The notes beneath the pieces were generated by a model, which was given only the letters and a program-made list of their open reading frames with translations, did no database searches and was not told where the DNA came from. The position numbers and the translations under genes are program-made. Below are positions 43,691 through 52,695 of a stretch of 64,000 nucleotides of DNA, in pieces. The DNA is from Psychromonas algarum (GTDB lineage Bacteria; Pseudomonadota; Gammaproteobacteria; Enterobacterales; Psychromonadaceae). The number at the start of each line of letters is the position of its first letter. Positions within the stretch are counted from its first letter, which is position 1. The DNA lies in the NCBI RefSeq assembly GCF_004376845.1, contig NZ_SNUW01000003.1, forward strand, positions 1-64,000. The letters run 5' to 3'.

Positions 43691-43720
43691 AAAACCTAGC
43701 ACTGCATATGCAGGGCTAGG
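43691..43720 (-). terminator. Terminator of ppiC
   Basis: The outer stem CCTAGC/GCTAGG encloses a perfect palindrome CTGCATATGCAG; on the minus strand it is followed by TTTT. It lies just past the ppiC stop, so host sequence should extend at least to here. Confidence 0.7.
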
Positions 43721-43734
43721 TCAAGAAAACTATA

Positions 43735-44013
43735 TTAGATTCGGTACAGTACTTTAACAACATGCCAGCCAAATTTGGTTTTAACTAAGTGAGGAGTAAT
43801 TAATTCTCCGTTAAAACACACCTTATCAAAAGCAGGTACCATTTGGCCTTTTTTAAATTCACCTAAGTCCCCTCCTTTTTTTCCTGAAGGACAAGTTGAA
43901 TATTTTTTTGCCAATGTTTGAAACTTTGCACCTTTTTTTAGCTGTGCAATAATATCTTCAGCTTTATCCTGATGTTTCACTAATATGTGTAATGCAGATG
44001 CTGTTTTAGCCAT
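43735..44013 (-). CDS. ppiC: Parvulin-type peptidyl-prolyl isomerase PpiC
   Basis: A 92-residue single-domain parvulin that speeds cis-trans isomerisation of prolyl bonds in the cytoplasm. It matches the PpiC family end to end: [55 protein letters not shown] and [14 protein letters not shown]. The conserved His residues and the F-G-[YW]-H motif near the C-terminus are present. It lies immediately right of the island and is followed on its own strand by a terminator. The upstream neighbour is an acyl-CoA ligase, about 35 bases away. Confidence 0.95.
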   Translation of the reverse strand: MAKTASALHILVKHQDKAEDIIAQLKKGAKFQTLAKKYSTCPSGKKGGDLGEFKKGQMVPAFDKVCFNGELITPHLVKTKFGWHVVKVLYRI

Positions 44014-44048
44014 TTTTTATACTCTTTGTAAAGCTATTGTTTATTAAT

Positions 44049-45773
44049 TTACATATGTAAATAACGTTTAATTTTTTTCGTTGGTGTTTTGATAAAAGGG
44101 TCTGTTTGCTCAAATACACTAGTCAGTTTTGAAAATGATGATAACTGTTCATTTGACTCTACTTTAATTTCTTCTAATGAAGATAAAATATCTTGATGTA
44201 ATTTAGCATCACTATTGTTTTTAAGATCATATTGTTGATCAAACAGATCATAATCTAGATGGATTTTTGCAACTACTTTATTGTCAAGTTCATAAACCAT
44301 AGAATCAGCAACTAAAGGATGTTGCTCAATCACAGCTTCTATACATTCAGGGTATATATTTTCACCGTTGGGGCCAATAATAACATTTTTACTACGTCCA
44401 TTAATGGTTAGGATCCCCATCTCATCAACATAACCTAAATCGCCTGTATTTAACCAACCTTCTGCGTCTAATACTTCAGCAGTGCGCTCTTGGTCTTTAT
44501 AATATCCCTGCATAATATTAGGGCCACGAACGTGTAATTCACCATCTCGATCTTGCTCATTTGTTTTCACAAAACGATATTCAATTTCTGCTGCGAATGT
44601 ACCCGTTGTTCCGACTCGAGTTTTACCAGGTATTGCACCCGCAATAATAGGAGCTGTTTCAGTTAATCCGTAACCAATGGCATATGGGAATCGCGCTTCA
44701 GACAAAAAATCTTCAACAAAACTAGATAATTTTGCCCCACCAACACCAAAGAATCTTATTTCACCACCAAAACTTTCTATTAATTTATTACCTGCTATTT
44801 TATTCATTTTTTTACGTATAAAAGCAACATTATCGTAAAGATACTTAATGGTCTTATTTTTATTAAATTGCGTTAACACTTTATTTTTGTAAATTTTTTC
44901 AATAACTAAAGGCACACTTAATATGCAAGTTGGTTTTACTTGCTGCATTGCACCTAATATTATTTTCGGAGAAGGGATTCGATTAAGGTAATGTATAGAT
45001 GCCCCATTAGCAAAAGGCACTAAAAAACCTACCGAACATTCAAAAGTATGTGCTAGCGGTAAAATGGATAAAAAGCGGTCATTCTCTTTTATCTCAATTA
45101 AGGTGTTAGCTTGATGAAGCTGTGCCATTAAATTATAATGACTGAGCATTACACCTTTAGATTGCCCCGTAGTTCCTGATGTATAAACAATAGCAGCAAG
45201 ATCATTTGGATTAATGGTTAAAAGATCGTCAATTTCACTGATTTTTAATAGATTTTTCTGTTTTGCAAAATCTAACACTTTATTTTTAATCTGCGCAACG
45301 GTCTGTGCCCCTTTAATAAAGAACTCTGAGTGTGCAGGCGTTTTGTCTTCCACTAAATCAAGTGTTTCTAATGAAAAAACATAAGATAAATTAGAACTAA
45401 AATCCTCTTCGTCTATTGTCTCCATTTTCTTATTTGAAGCAAATATAGCTTTCGCTTCAGAATGTTTAATAATGTGGTGAACTTCATTATTATGAAAGTC
45501 AGGCAAAATAGGCACAACAACTGCCCCCATGGCTGTTATTGCTAAATAAACAAGGCCCCAATGCGGCATATTTTCACTACATATTGCAATTTTATCACCT
45601 TGTTTTACCCCTAATTCTTTAAACATAACTTGTAATTGGATCACTTTTTGTTGTGCTTGTTGGTAAGTAATACCAGCTTCTCCAACATGTGTCACAAATA
45701 CATTTGAAGCATATTTTTTAAATGTATGGTCCGCTAAAGACATTAAATTGTTGTGAGAAAGATTAAGTGACAT
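44049..45773 (-). CDS. Long-chain acyl-CoA synthetase (AMP-forming)
   Basis: A 574-residue ANL-superfamily enzyme that activates fatty acids with ATP and CoA. Motifs in order: AAIVYTSGTTGQSKGVMLSH (AMP-binding P-loop), ILPLAHTFECSVGF, FGVGGAKLSSFVEDF, GYGLTETAPI (A5), and the adenylate-binding GWLNTGDLGYVDEMG and INGRSKNVII. The C-terminal lid ends TPTKKIKRYLHM, in place of the usual TPTxK motif. Length suits the bacterial FAA1-like branch. Without the island it would be close to the pfa operon, so a role in handling free long-chain acids is possible; this is inference. Confidence 0.92.
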   Translation of the reverse strand: MSLNLSHNNLMSLADHTFKKYASNVFVTHVGEAGITYQQAQQKVIQLQVMFKELGVKQGDKIAICSENMPHWGLVYLAITAMGAVVVPILPDFHNNEVHHIIKHSEAKAIFASNKKMETIDEEDFSSNLSYVFSLETLDLVEDKTPAHSEFFIKGAQTVAQIKNKVLDFAKQKNLLKISEIDDLLTINPNDLAAIVYTSGTTGQSKGVMLSHYNLMAQLHQANTLIEIKENDRFLSILPLAHTFECSVGFLVPFANGASIHYLNRIPSPKIILGAMQQVKPTCILSVPLVIEKIYKNKVLTQFNKNKTIKYLYDNVAFIRKKMNKIAGNKLIESFGGEIRFFGVGGAKLSSFVEDFLSEARFPYAIGYGLTETAPIIAGAIPGKTRVGTTGTFAAEIEYRFVKTNEQDRDGELHVRGPNIMQGYYKDQERTAEVLDAEGWLNTGDLGYVDEMGILTINGRSKNVIIGPNGENIYPECIEAVIEQHPLVADSMVYELDNKVVAKIHLDYDLFDQQYDLKNNSDAKLHQDILSSLEEIKVESNEQLSSFSKLTSVFEQTDPFIKTPTKKIKRYLHM

Positions 45774-46033
45774 AAAGCGCCTTTAAATTAGAATAATGAG
45801 CCATTTTCAAACAAGGTTTTTGATTGAAATTTAAGTATGAATATAGAGAAAATAAAAAATTGAACTCTATGATCTTAGTTTAAACTGAGCAAGTTTTTGT
45901 ATTATCTCACACCTTTTCAGTATGTTAGTTTATAAATCTATCATTTTTTTATTTTAGTAAAACCTTAAAAGGTTGTTATAGCTCAGTAACAAGCTGTGAT
46001 AAAATACTCTTTTTTATTCATTGGAACATCTCT

Positions 46034-46300
46034 ATGGCACGCCAAGTTACTTATTTTTACCAAGGTACCAAAAAAACAATTACATTTTCATTTAGTCAAC
46101 ACTTTGATATTTATGAAGGTGTTGCAGCTGCAGAAGGTGTTGATTTAACTTCATTTTGGGCAATGGAAAAGCAAATAGAAATGAGTTGTCGTGGTCAAGG
46201 TATTATGAAAAATTACCGTGCTAATGAATTTGAACGCATGGGCTTTTCTGATATTAAATTTGTTAGAGATGAGACCAAAGAACCTAAAGAAAAAAAATAA
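46034..46300 (+). CDS. DUF2960-family protein
   Basis: An 88-residue protein of the DUF2960 family, found in Vibrionales and Alteromonadales and uncharacterised. Recognisable by MARQVTYFYQGTKKTITFSF, HFDIYEGVAAAEGVDL and the conserved centre FERMGFSDIKFVRDE. It is soluble with no cysteine cluster. It is followed after 27 bases by a membrane protein gene and may be co-transcribed with it. Confidence 0.85.
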   Translation: MARQVTYFYQGTKKTITFSFSQHFDIYEGVAAAEGVDLTSFWAMEKQIEMSCRGQGIMKNYRANEFERMGFSDIKFVRDETKEPKEKK

Positions 46301-46327
46301 TGTTCGCCTATCGTTAGAGAATTATTT

Positions 46328-47044
46328 GTGAAAGCTTCTGAACCATTAAAATCACGTACCTTGTCTGAACAAGAAAAAAATCACCTAACTCAGGCACTGA
46401 GTTCACTACCCGTTCCTCGAAAAAGATACCTTAAAGCAGCCCTTAATACATCTGTATTTTGGGTATTTTCATTGGCTATCTTTTGTATCGTATGGTTTAT
46501 TAGTAGTTTATTGATTGCAGCTTTTACTGAATTCGATATTGGGATCAGCAGTGATTATGCAAAGCACATATTTCCAATCATTATCCTAATTGCTGGTTTC
46601 TTTGCAATTAATTCCACTAAAAAATGGCTTGCTACTTCTGAAAATGACTATGCACTTGTAAAAGCAGATTTAAAAGCACAGCAAGTCGTGTTAGACACTT
46701 ATCAAGTCATTGAGTCAAAATGCTTTAAAGAGCCTGAGCACGGTGGACTGTTATATTTTTTATTATTAAAAGCACCACACAATGAAACAACTAAAGTTAG
46801 AGCAATATATGACTACGAAAGCCAAAAAAAAGATCCTGATATAAAATCATTATTATCAATCACCCATCAAATAACAATTTGTACTGCACCACAATCAAAG
46901 TTAGTTGTAAGCAATCAATTTTCAGGGCAAGCAATGGGTAAAATAAGTTATTTTGCTTTAACAACAGAGCCTGAAAATTGGCCTCAACCTAATAGCTGGG
47001 TCAATAGTGATTGGCATACACTTCAACAAAAATTTGAAATATAA
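46328..47044 (+). CDS. Two-helix membrane protein, unknown function
   Basis: A 238-residue protein starting with GTG. Residues about 38-65 (TSVFWVFSLAIFCIVWFISS) and 85-105 (IFPIIILIAGFFAINSTKKW) are membrane segments joined by a short loop, with the remaining 130 residues a soluble domain. The N-terminus is Lys/Arg-rich, so N-in with a cytoplasmic C-terminal domain is likely. I do not recognise the family. It follows the DUF2960 gene closely. The ribosome site is weak and the start is uncertain by a few codons. Confidence 0.65.
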   Translation: MKASEPLKSRTLSEQEKNHLTQALSSLPVPRKRYLKAALNTSVFWVFSLAIFCIVWFISSLLIAAFTEFDIGISSDYAKHIFPIIILIAGFFAINSTKKWLATSENDYALVKADLKAQQVVLDTYQVIESKCFKEPEHGGLLYFLLLKAPHNETTKVRAIYDYESQKKDPDIKSLLSITHQITICTAPQSKLVVSNQFSGQAMGKISYFALTTEPENWPQPNSWVNSDWHTLQQKFEI

Positions 47045-47088
47045 AGTTACACTCCAGCAAGTCACTTTTATAGGATAATTTTTGCAGG

Positions 47089-47322
47089 TTAATAACTGTA
47101 TAAATATGAATGTCCATTGGATGTGACCATCTCAACCAAATCAACTTCAATTGTTTCGCCAATATTGTATTGTGATAAATTTTTATGACATTCAATTTTT
47201 GTATTAATAGGCAACTTGGCTGAGAAACAAGGACGTAGTTTTAACTTTCTTTTTTCTTCTTCATAACAAACTTGGGCAAGGATTGTTTTAGATTGGATGG
47301 CAATGATATTTTCTGTTCGCAT
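47089..47322 (-). CDS. Small hypothetical protein
   Basis: A 77-residue protein. I chose the ATG at 47322 (MRTENIIAIQSKTILAQVCY) because AAGG lies nine bases upstream; a longer frame from 47355 has no such site. The C-terminal two thirds (FSAKLPINTKIECHKN, IGETIEVDLVEMVTSNG) look like a small beta-barrel, but no family is recognised. It is flanked by convergent genes. Confidence 0.55.
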   Translation of the reverse strand: MRTENIIAIQSKTILAQVCYEEEKRKLKLRPCFSAKLPINTKIECHKNLSQYNIGETIEVDLVEMVTSNGHSYLYSY

Positions 47323-47532
47323 AAAAATGGCCTTATCAATAATAAAGAACTGCAATTAAGCAAAAAAAGTCCATTTGTTACTTATTCCCTAATTTTAATC
47401 TAAGGATTATAGCCAAGCTTTTTTGAAAAAAAATCATCTTTACAATTTTTTACACTTGCCAATTTTCATAATGGATATCATCAAAATAAACTAATCCATG
47501 ATATCCATTAACTTCTTCTGTAAACCTGATAT

Positions 47533-48192
47533 TTATATGTTTACAGCTTGTTCAGGTAACTTAACAATGCGCTTTTCAAGGACCTTCAACAACACTCCGT
47601 AAGCCGGTAAAAATAACAGTAAACTAACTAACAACTTAAATCCGTAATCTACTAATGCGATTTCAGGCCAGTGCGCTGCCATAAAATTATCTGTTGAAGC
47701 ATAAAATGCAAATGAGAAAAAAATCAGGGTATCTAATAAATTGCCAAATAATGTAGACATTGCAGGTGCAACCCACCATTGCTTAGTTCGACGTAATTTG
47801 GCAAACACTTTAATGTCTAATAGTTGCCCAAACAAATAAGCGGCAAAACTTGCAAAAGCAATCCTAAAAACAAAACTATTAAACTCAACTAAAGCCTGCC
47901 CTCCTTGAAATCCACCTTGATGAAATAAAACACCAATAACATAAGAAATAATTAAAGCTGGGATCATTGCTTTAAAAATGATCCTTCTAGCATTAGTTTG
48001 CCCAAAAATTCTTACTGTTAAATCAGTCGCTAAATAAACAAAAGGAAAACTAAAAGCGCCCCAAGTTGTATGCCAGCCAAAAATGGTAAAGGGTAATTGC
48101 ACTAAATAATTACTAGCACAGATAATGATGATGTGAAATCCAACCAATAGCGTAATAGCACGGCGAATTTGCGTGTTTGAAAGTGATAACAT
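47533..48192 (-). CDS. yhhQ: Queuosine precursor transporter YhhQ
   Basis: A 219-residue membrane protein of the Vut_1 (PF02592) family, which imports queuosine precursors such as preQ0/preQ1. About six membrane segments are visible, including RAITLLVGFHIIIICASNYL, FSFPFVYLATDLTVRIFGQT (the family signature with D-L-T-V-R-[IV]-[FY]-G), and WWVAPAMSTLFGNLLDTLIF. I place the start at 48192 (MLSLSNTQIRRAI) with AAAAAGG seven bases upstream; a longer frame to 48312 adds 40 non-family residues. A preQ1-I-like element overlaps this ribosome site. Confidence 0.9.
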   Translation of the reverse strand: MLSLSNTQIRRAITLLVGFHIIIICASNYLVQLPFTIFGWHTTWGAFSFPFVYLATDLTVRIFGQTNARRIIFKAMIPALIISYVIGVLFHQGGFQGGQALVEFNSFVFRIAFASFAAYLFGQLLDIKVFAKLRRTKQWWVAPAMSTLFGNLLDTLIFFSFAFYASTDNFMAAHWPEIALVDYGFKLLVSLLLFLPAYGVLLKVLEKRIVKLPEQAVNI

Positions 48193-48198
48193 ATTTGA

Positions 48199-48236
48199 CC
48201 TTTTTAACTGTAACAACGGGGTGAGGGAACCCGCTT
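48199..48236 (-). promoter_or_regulatory. Candidate preQ1-I riboswitch upstream of yhhQ
   Basis: On the minus strand the leader has a short stem GCGGG with CCCGT around a pyrimidine-rich loop (TTCCCTCAC), then TTGTTACAGTT and AAAAAGG. This layout, a 5-bp hairpin with an A-rich tail ending in AAGG that doubles as the ribosome site, is that of the preQ1-I aptamer. It lies 7 bases before the start of a queuosine-precursor transporter, the expected target. The loop and tail vary from the consensus I recall, so this is a candidate only. Confidence 0.5.
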
Positions 48237-48369
48237 TATGATTTATTCGAAAATAGGGCGTGCAGTATATACCTATGAGTGTTTGAGATGCAAAATAAGT
48301 AAACAATACCAATGCATTAATTTATCTAATCGAGGATATAACTTTGCAAATTTATGAGAGCTCAATATA

Positions 48370-48388
48370 TACTGTATATAAATACATG
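48370..48388 (+). promoter_or_regulatory. LexA (SOS) box-like sequence before recX
   Basis: TACTGTATATAAATACAT matches the LexA pattern CTG-N10-CAG except for the final base (CAT). It ends about 14 bases before the recX start, a position where a repressor would block the promoter. Confidence 0.5.
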
Positions 48389-48401
48389 CCATGGATTTAT
48401 T

Positions 48402-49067
48402 ATGTTTACTAACAAACCAATAAAAATTGCTAAAGATATTGAAGGCGTAAGACGTAGTGCACTCTGGCATTTATCCCGTCGAGATCACTCTCAGGCAGAA
48501 TTGCTAACAAAACTAAAACGTAAAACAGATAATCACGATTGGATTGAAGTAATCATTAATGAGTGTTTAGATTTTAATTATCTAAATGATCAACGATTTA
48601 CTGAGTCATTTATACGCAGTTCACAAAATAAAGGCTATGGAAAAACACGCATTAAGCAGGATCTAAAACTCAAAGGGATCTCAGAGCCTTTAATTAAAAT
48701 GAATATTGATGATAATGACTTTGATTACATCAATTCAGCAGAGCAGTTATTAAATAGTAAATATCAAGAAGCTATCGTAACGCAACATTTAAAACAGAAA
48801 GCGATGGCATTTTTACAAGCCAAAGGTCATAGTTTCGATATTATAACGCTTGCAATTGAATCACATAATGAACACTACCCCACTCCTAAATTTGATAATA
48901 CTGAACAAGCCTGTTTATTATTAAGTAAAAAATTTAGGAACAGTATTGACGATAAAAAACAAACAAATAAAGCAATACGATATCTCACTTCACATGGTTA
49001 TGACTATTCAAAATCAAATCAGGCGATAAAATTATTCAACCAAAATATAACCCTAGAAGATGAGTAA
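48402..49067 (+). CDS. recX: RecX-family regulator of RecA
   Basis: A 221-residue RecX-like protein; RecX binds RecA filaments and limits their activity. The signature is at the N-terminus: GVRRSALWHLSRRDHSQAEL, followed by FNYLNDQRFTESFIRSSQNK and GKTRIKQDLKLKGISEPLI, and two more helical repeats. I start it at 48402 (MFTNKPIKIAKDIEG); the longer frame from 48354 runs through the SOS box. It is longer than E. coli RecX (166 residues) because of an extended C-terminal repeat. recA is not beside it; radA follows after about 60 bases. Confidence 0.85.
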   Translation: MFTNKPIKIAKDIEGVRRSALWHLSRRDHSQAELLTKLKRKTDNHDWIEVIINECLDFNYLNDQRFTESFIRSSQNKGYGKTRIKQDLKLKGISEPLIKMNIDDNDFDYINSAEQLLNSKYQEAIVTQHLKQKAMAFLQAKGHSFDIITLAIESHNEHYPTPKFDNTEQACLLLSKKFRNSIDDKKQTNKAIRYLTSHGYDYSKSNQAIKLFNQNITLEDE

Positions 49068-49125
49068 AAAACTTACGCAATAGCACATTTAATATCTATC
49101 ATTGTTTTAAAATACGGAGCCTATA

Positions 49126-50550
49126 ATGGCAAAAGCAAAGACAAAAATTTCTTATGTATGCAGTGATTGCGGAGCTGATTATACGAAATGGCAAGGACAA
49201 TGTGGTGAATGTAAAGCATGGAATACAATTACTGAATTTCGAGAAGCATCAAGTACTTCAAAATCCGTTAATGCCGCTATAAATCGTAACCTAAATGCAA
49301 CTCAAGCTGGCGGTTATGCAGGTGTTACAAGTAATGGAGTACAACGTATTTCTACGGTACAAGTAGAGCATGCACAAAGAGTATCAACTGGATTAAGTGA
49401 ATTAGATCGAGTACTAGGAGATGGTATTACCTTGGGGTCTGTAGTGTTAATTAGTGGCGACCCAGGCTCAGGTAAAACCACCCTACTCACAAAGGTTGCC
49501 TCTGTCATGTCACAATCAATGTCGACGTTATACGTTACGGCAGAAGAGAGTTTAAGCCAGTGGGCCAAAAGAGGTATTGAACGTTTAAATTTAAATTTTA
49601 ATGAAGCAAATTTTTTATTATCTGATACCGATAGTATTGAAGATATTGTCGATCAATGTATCGAGAATAAAGTGAAGTTTTTAATTGCAGATTCTATTCA
49701 AGCTTTTGAATCTAATTCTGTTGATGGTTCTGCCGGTGGTGTTACGCAAGTTAAGACCTGTGCAAAAATATTAAACCGTTTATGTAAACAGCACGGCATT
49801 ACTCTTATTTTAGTTGGACAAGTTAATAAGAACTCTCAAATGGCAGGCCCTCAAACACTTAAACACATTATTGATACTGCAATTCATATTGAAGTAAATG
49901 ATGCATCTGTACGTATTTTACGAGCAGATAAAAATCGCTTTGGCGATACTGAACAAGTAGGTATTTTTCAAATGACAGAAAAAGGCATGCGGTCAGTTGA
50001 TAATCCAAGTCGTTTATTTTTATCTGGCAGCGAAGAACACTTTGAAGGCTCTGCAATTTCAGTGATCAAAGATGGTGCTCGTAACTTATTAATTGAAATA
50101 CAAGCATTAGCAACTGAGGTTGAAGGAGAAAAGTCGATCCGAAACTGTATCGGAATTTCATACAGTCGTTTATCTTTGATCACCGCAGTGTTAAAAAAAC
50201 ACGGAGGGATCCCAACCTATTACGATATAAATATCAGCTTAGTCGGAGGGTTAAAAATGGCTGATTCTGAAACATCAACTGATATGGCCGTGACAGCAGC
50301 CCTTCTAAGTTCAATCAATTCTAAGCCTTTACCTACTGATGCTGTCTTTATTGGTGAATTAGCATTAACAGGAGAATTACGTCAAATACCACAAATTGTG
50401 CCACGTGTGCGCGAAGCTTTAAGCCATGGTAAAAAACAAATTTTTATTCCATCAGTTGCTTACCATTCTTCCATGCAGCAATTTGTAAAAGGAGACCAAA
50501 AAATAATTCCTCTTAAAAATGTAAAAGAATTGATTGAGGCTCTACAGTAA
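49126..50550 (+). CDS. radA: DNA repair protein RadA (Sms)
   Basis: A 474-residue RadA, a RecA-like ATPase that drives branch migration during recombination repair. N-terminal zinc finger YVCSDCGADYTKWQGQCGEC (C-x2-C, C-x2-C), Walker A in LISGDPGSGKTTLLTKVASV, the RadA-specific RADKNRFGDTEQVGIFQM (KNRFG motif), and a C-terminal Lon-like domain with ALTGELRQIPQIVPRVREAL. Length is slightly above the norm of about 455. A methyltransferase gene starts at its stop codon. Confidence 0.96.
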   Translation: MAKAKTKISYVCSDCGADYTKWQGQCGECKAWNTITEFREASSTSKSVNAAINRNLNATQAGGYAGVTSNGVQRISTVQVEHAQRVSTGLSELDRVLGDGITLGSVVLISGDPGSGKTTLLTKVASVMSQSMSTLYVTAEESLSQWAKRGIERLNLNFNEANFLLSDTDSIEDIVDQCIENKVKFLIADSIQAFESNSVDGSAGGVTQVKTCAKILNRLCKQHGITLILVGQVNKNSQMAGPQTLKHIIDTAIHIEVNDASVRILRADKNRFGDTEQVGIFQMTEKGMRSVDNPSRLFLSGSEEHFEGSAISVIKDGARNLLIEIQALATEVEGEKSIRNCIGISYSRLSLITAVLKKHGGIPTYYDINISLVGGLKMADSETSTDMAVTAALLSSINSKPLPTDAVFIGELALTGELRQIPQIVPRVREALSHGKKQIFIPSVAYHSSMQQFVKGDQKIIPLKNVKELIEALQ

Positions 50551-51080
50551 TGCAGGTTCCTCAATTATTACAAAATTATGCCTATCTGTTTGATAACGGT
50601 CCCGATGCAGTTCTAGATTTAGCTTGTGGTAAAGGTCAAAATGGTTTGTATTTGCAACAGCACAAAATAAATACAATATTTGCAGATATTAACGAAATAC
50701 ATATAGATAATTTAATCAATCAGCATGCTATTAAAAAAGAACATTGTTGGTGTGCTGATTTTGAATCAGCTTCATCTGCAGACGCTAGCACACTCAGTAA
50801 AATGAAATTACAAGGGATCATTGTTTTTCGTTATCTACACCGCCCCTTATTCCAATATCTAAAAAAGGCAATAAAGCCTGGTGGCGTCATTATTTACGAA
50901 ACATTTACTGAACAAAATAAAGCCTTTGGCAGACCACACAGAGAAGCATTTTTATTAAAGAAAAATGAATTAAAAAATATTTTTAGTGATTGGGAAATCA
51001 TCTTTTATTTTGAAGGCATTAAACAGGATCCGGATAGAGCTATCGCACAAATCGTGTGTAGAAAACCAAACTGTCCATAA
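50550..51080 (+). CDS. SAM-dependent methyltransferase
   Basis: A 176-residue class I methyltransferase resembling the TehB/UbiE-like group. Motif I is AVLDLACGKGQNGLYLQQHK, the acidic ribose ligand is IFADINE, motif IV region is IIVFRYLHRPLF, and the post-motif is KPGGVIIYETFTEQNKAFGR. The substrate cannot be told. It starts on the last base of the radA stop codon (TAATG), so it is translationally coupled to radA; a methylation role in nucleic-acid metabolism is possible but unproven. Confidence 0.85.
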   Translation: MQVPQLLQNYAYLFDNGPDAVLDLACGKGQNGLYLQQHKINTIFADINEIHIDNLINQHAIKKEHCWCADFESASSADASTLSKMKLQGIIVFRYLHRPLFQYLKKAIKPGGVIIYETFTEQNKAFGRPHREAFLLKKNELKNIFSDWEIIFYFEGIKQDPDRAIAQIVCRKPNCP

Positions 51081-51152
51081 TCACAAGTTTCAGTTTATCT
51101 TTAAATATCATAGTGAGTTGAATTAAAAGACAATAATATAAAGAGGTAAAAA

Positions 51153-52634
51153 ATGCACAATATTAAGCAGCAAGATCTTATAAAAACAAGCTCTTTTATT
51201 AATGGCTCTTGGCTAAAAAGTCAGCATTCATCAATAGCATTTGATGTCGTTAACCCAGCTAACCTTTTATGTTTAACAAAAGTTCACGATGCACAAGCAA
51301 CAGATGCAGAAAATGCAATTGAGGCAGCCTCTAGATCATTTCCTACTTGGACAAAATTAACTGCATATCAACGAGCAGATCATCTTGTAGCATGGGCAAA
51401 ATTAATTTCACAACATGAAGATGATTTGGCACGTTTATTAACCCTAGAACAAGGTAAACCCTTATCTGAAGCATTAGCTGAAATCCGATATGGTATTAGT
51501 TATTTACATTGGTTTAGCGAAGAAGGTAAACGTATTTACGGCGATACTATTCCCGCTTTATCCCCACAACAGCGAATTTTAGTGACGAAACAAGCCGTAG
51601 GAGTAGCTACCGCAATAACTCCATGGAACTTTCCTAATGCAATGTTATTACGTAAAGCGGCAGCTGCATTAGCCGCAGGTTGCACCTTCGTTGTCAAACC
51701 TGCATCAGAAACTCCTTTGTCTGCGCTTGCTTTAGCTTATCTCGCAGAGCAAGCGGATCTACCACAAGGGAGCTTTAACGTTGTTGTTGGCACTGACGCT
51801 AAAGCAATTGGAGAAGTACTAACCAAACACCCAAAAGTCAATAAATTTAGTTTCACCGGATCAACTGAAACTGGGAAAAAGCTTATCGCACAATGTGCCG
51901 AAGGCGTTAAAAAAGTATCTATGGAATTGGGTGGCAATGCACCATTTATTGTTTTTGACAGTGCCGATATAGACCAAGCTATAACAGGACTTATCAGCAA
52001 TAAATTTCGTAATGCAGGACAAACTTGCGTATGTGCTAATCGTATTTATGTTCAACAGAATATATTAGATACTTTTACAAAGAAATTAACCCAATCATTA
52101 ACCACGCTTAAAACCGGTAACGGTTTTGATCAAACAACAAATATTAGCCCACTTATTTCATCTAAAGCAGTTGATAAAGTGCGTCATTTAGTAAATAACG
52201 CACAGCAGCAAGGCGCGACAATAGAGTTTCAAGGTGATCTGCACTTTGATAATAAAACAGGAAATAAATCAGATTGCTTCTATCCAGCAACACTGTTGAG
52301 TGGTGTTAGCCAGCAAATGGAAATAGCAAAAACAGAAATATTTGGCCCTGTCATCTCATTGATTAGCTTTAATAATGAAGATGAATTAATTGAACAAGCC
52401 AATGCAACAGATGCTGGTTTAGCTGCTTATTTTTATTCTCAAAATATCAATCAAATTTGGCGTGTTTCTGAGGCATTACAATATGGCATGGTGGGGATCA
52501 ATGAAAGTGCGTTATCAAATGCAGCAGCTCCATTTGGTGGGGTTAAGGGCTCAGGCAATGGACGAGAAGGTTCACATTATGGCTTAGATGATTATTTGGA
52601 AATTAAATATCTATGCTTCGGGGGAATTGATTAA
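51153..52634 (+). CDS. gabD: NAD(P)-dependent succinate-semialdehyde dehydrogenase
   Basis: A 493-residue aldehyde dehydrogenase of the GabD branch, oxidising succinate semialdehyde to succinate. Motifs: TAITPWNFPNAMLLRKAAAA, VVKPASETPLSALALA, FSFTGSTETGKKLIAQ, the general base Glu in VSMELGGNAPFIVFD, and the catalytic Cys in RNAGQTCVCANRIYV. The second Cys two residues on (CVC) is typical of GabD redox regulation. A GAGG ribosome site is present. gabT is not nearby; the substrate call rests on overall similarity. Confidence 0.9.
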   Translation: MHNIKQQDLIKTSSFINGSWLKSQHSSIAFDVVNPANLLCLTKVHDAQATDAENAIEAASRSFPTWTKLTAYQRADHLVAWAKLISQHEDDLARLLTLEQGKPLSEALAEIRYGISYLHWFSEEGKRIYGDTIPALSPQQRILVTKQAVGVATAITPWNFPNAMLLRKAAAALAAGCTFVVKPASETPLSALALAYLAEQADLPQGSFNVVVGTDAKAIGEVLTKHPKVNKFSFTGSTETGKKLIAQCAEGVKKVSMELGGNAPFIVFDSADIDQAITGLISNKFRNAGQTCVCANRIYVQQNILDTFTKKLTQSLTTLKTGNGFDQTTNISPLISSKAVDKVRHLVNNAQQQGATIEFQGDLHFDNKTGNKSDCFYPATLLSGVSQQMEIAKTEIFGPVISLISFNNEDELIEQANATDAGLAAYFYSQNINQIWRVSEALQYGMVGINESALSNAAAPFGGVKGSGNGREGSHYGLDDYLEIKYLCFGGID

Positions 52635-52695
52635 ATCATTATCTGAATAAATACTCGAATAAGTAAACCTATACGGTTTACTTATTTAAATCGAT

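Noticed and set aside
43691-43720. Palindrome considered as an attachment site of the island
   Set aside because: On the minus strand it ends in TTTT just past the ppiC stop and reads best as the ppiC terminator.
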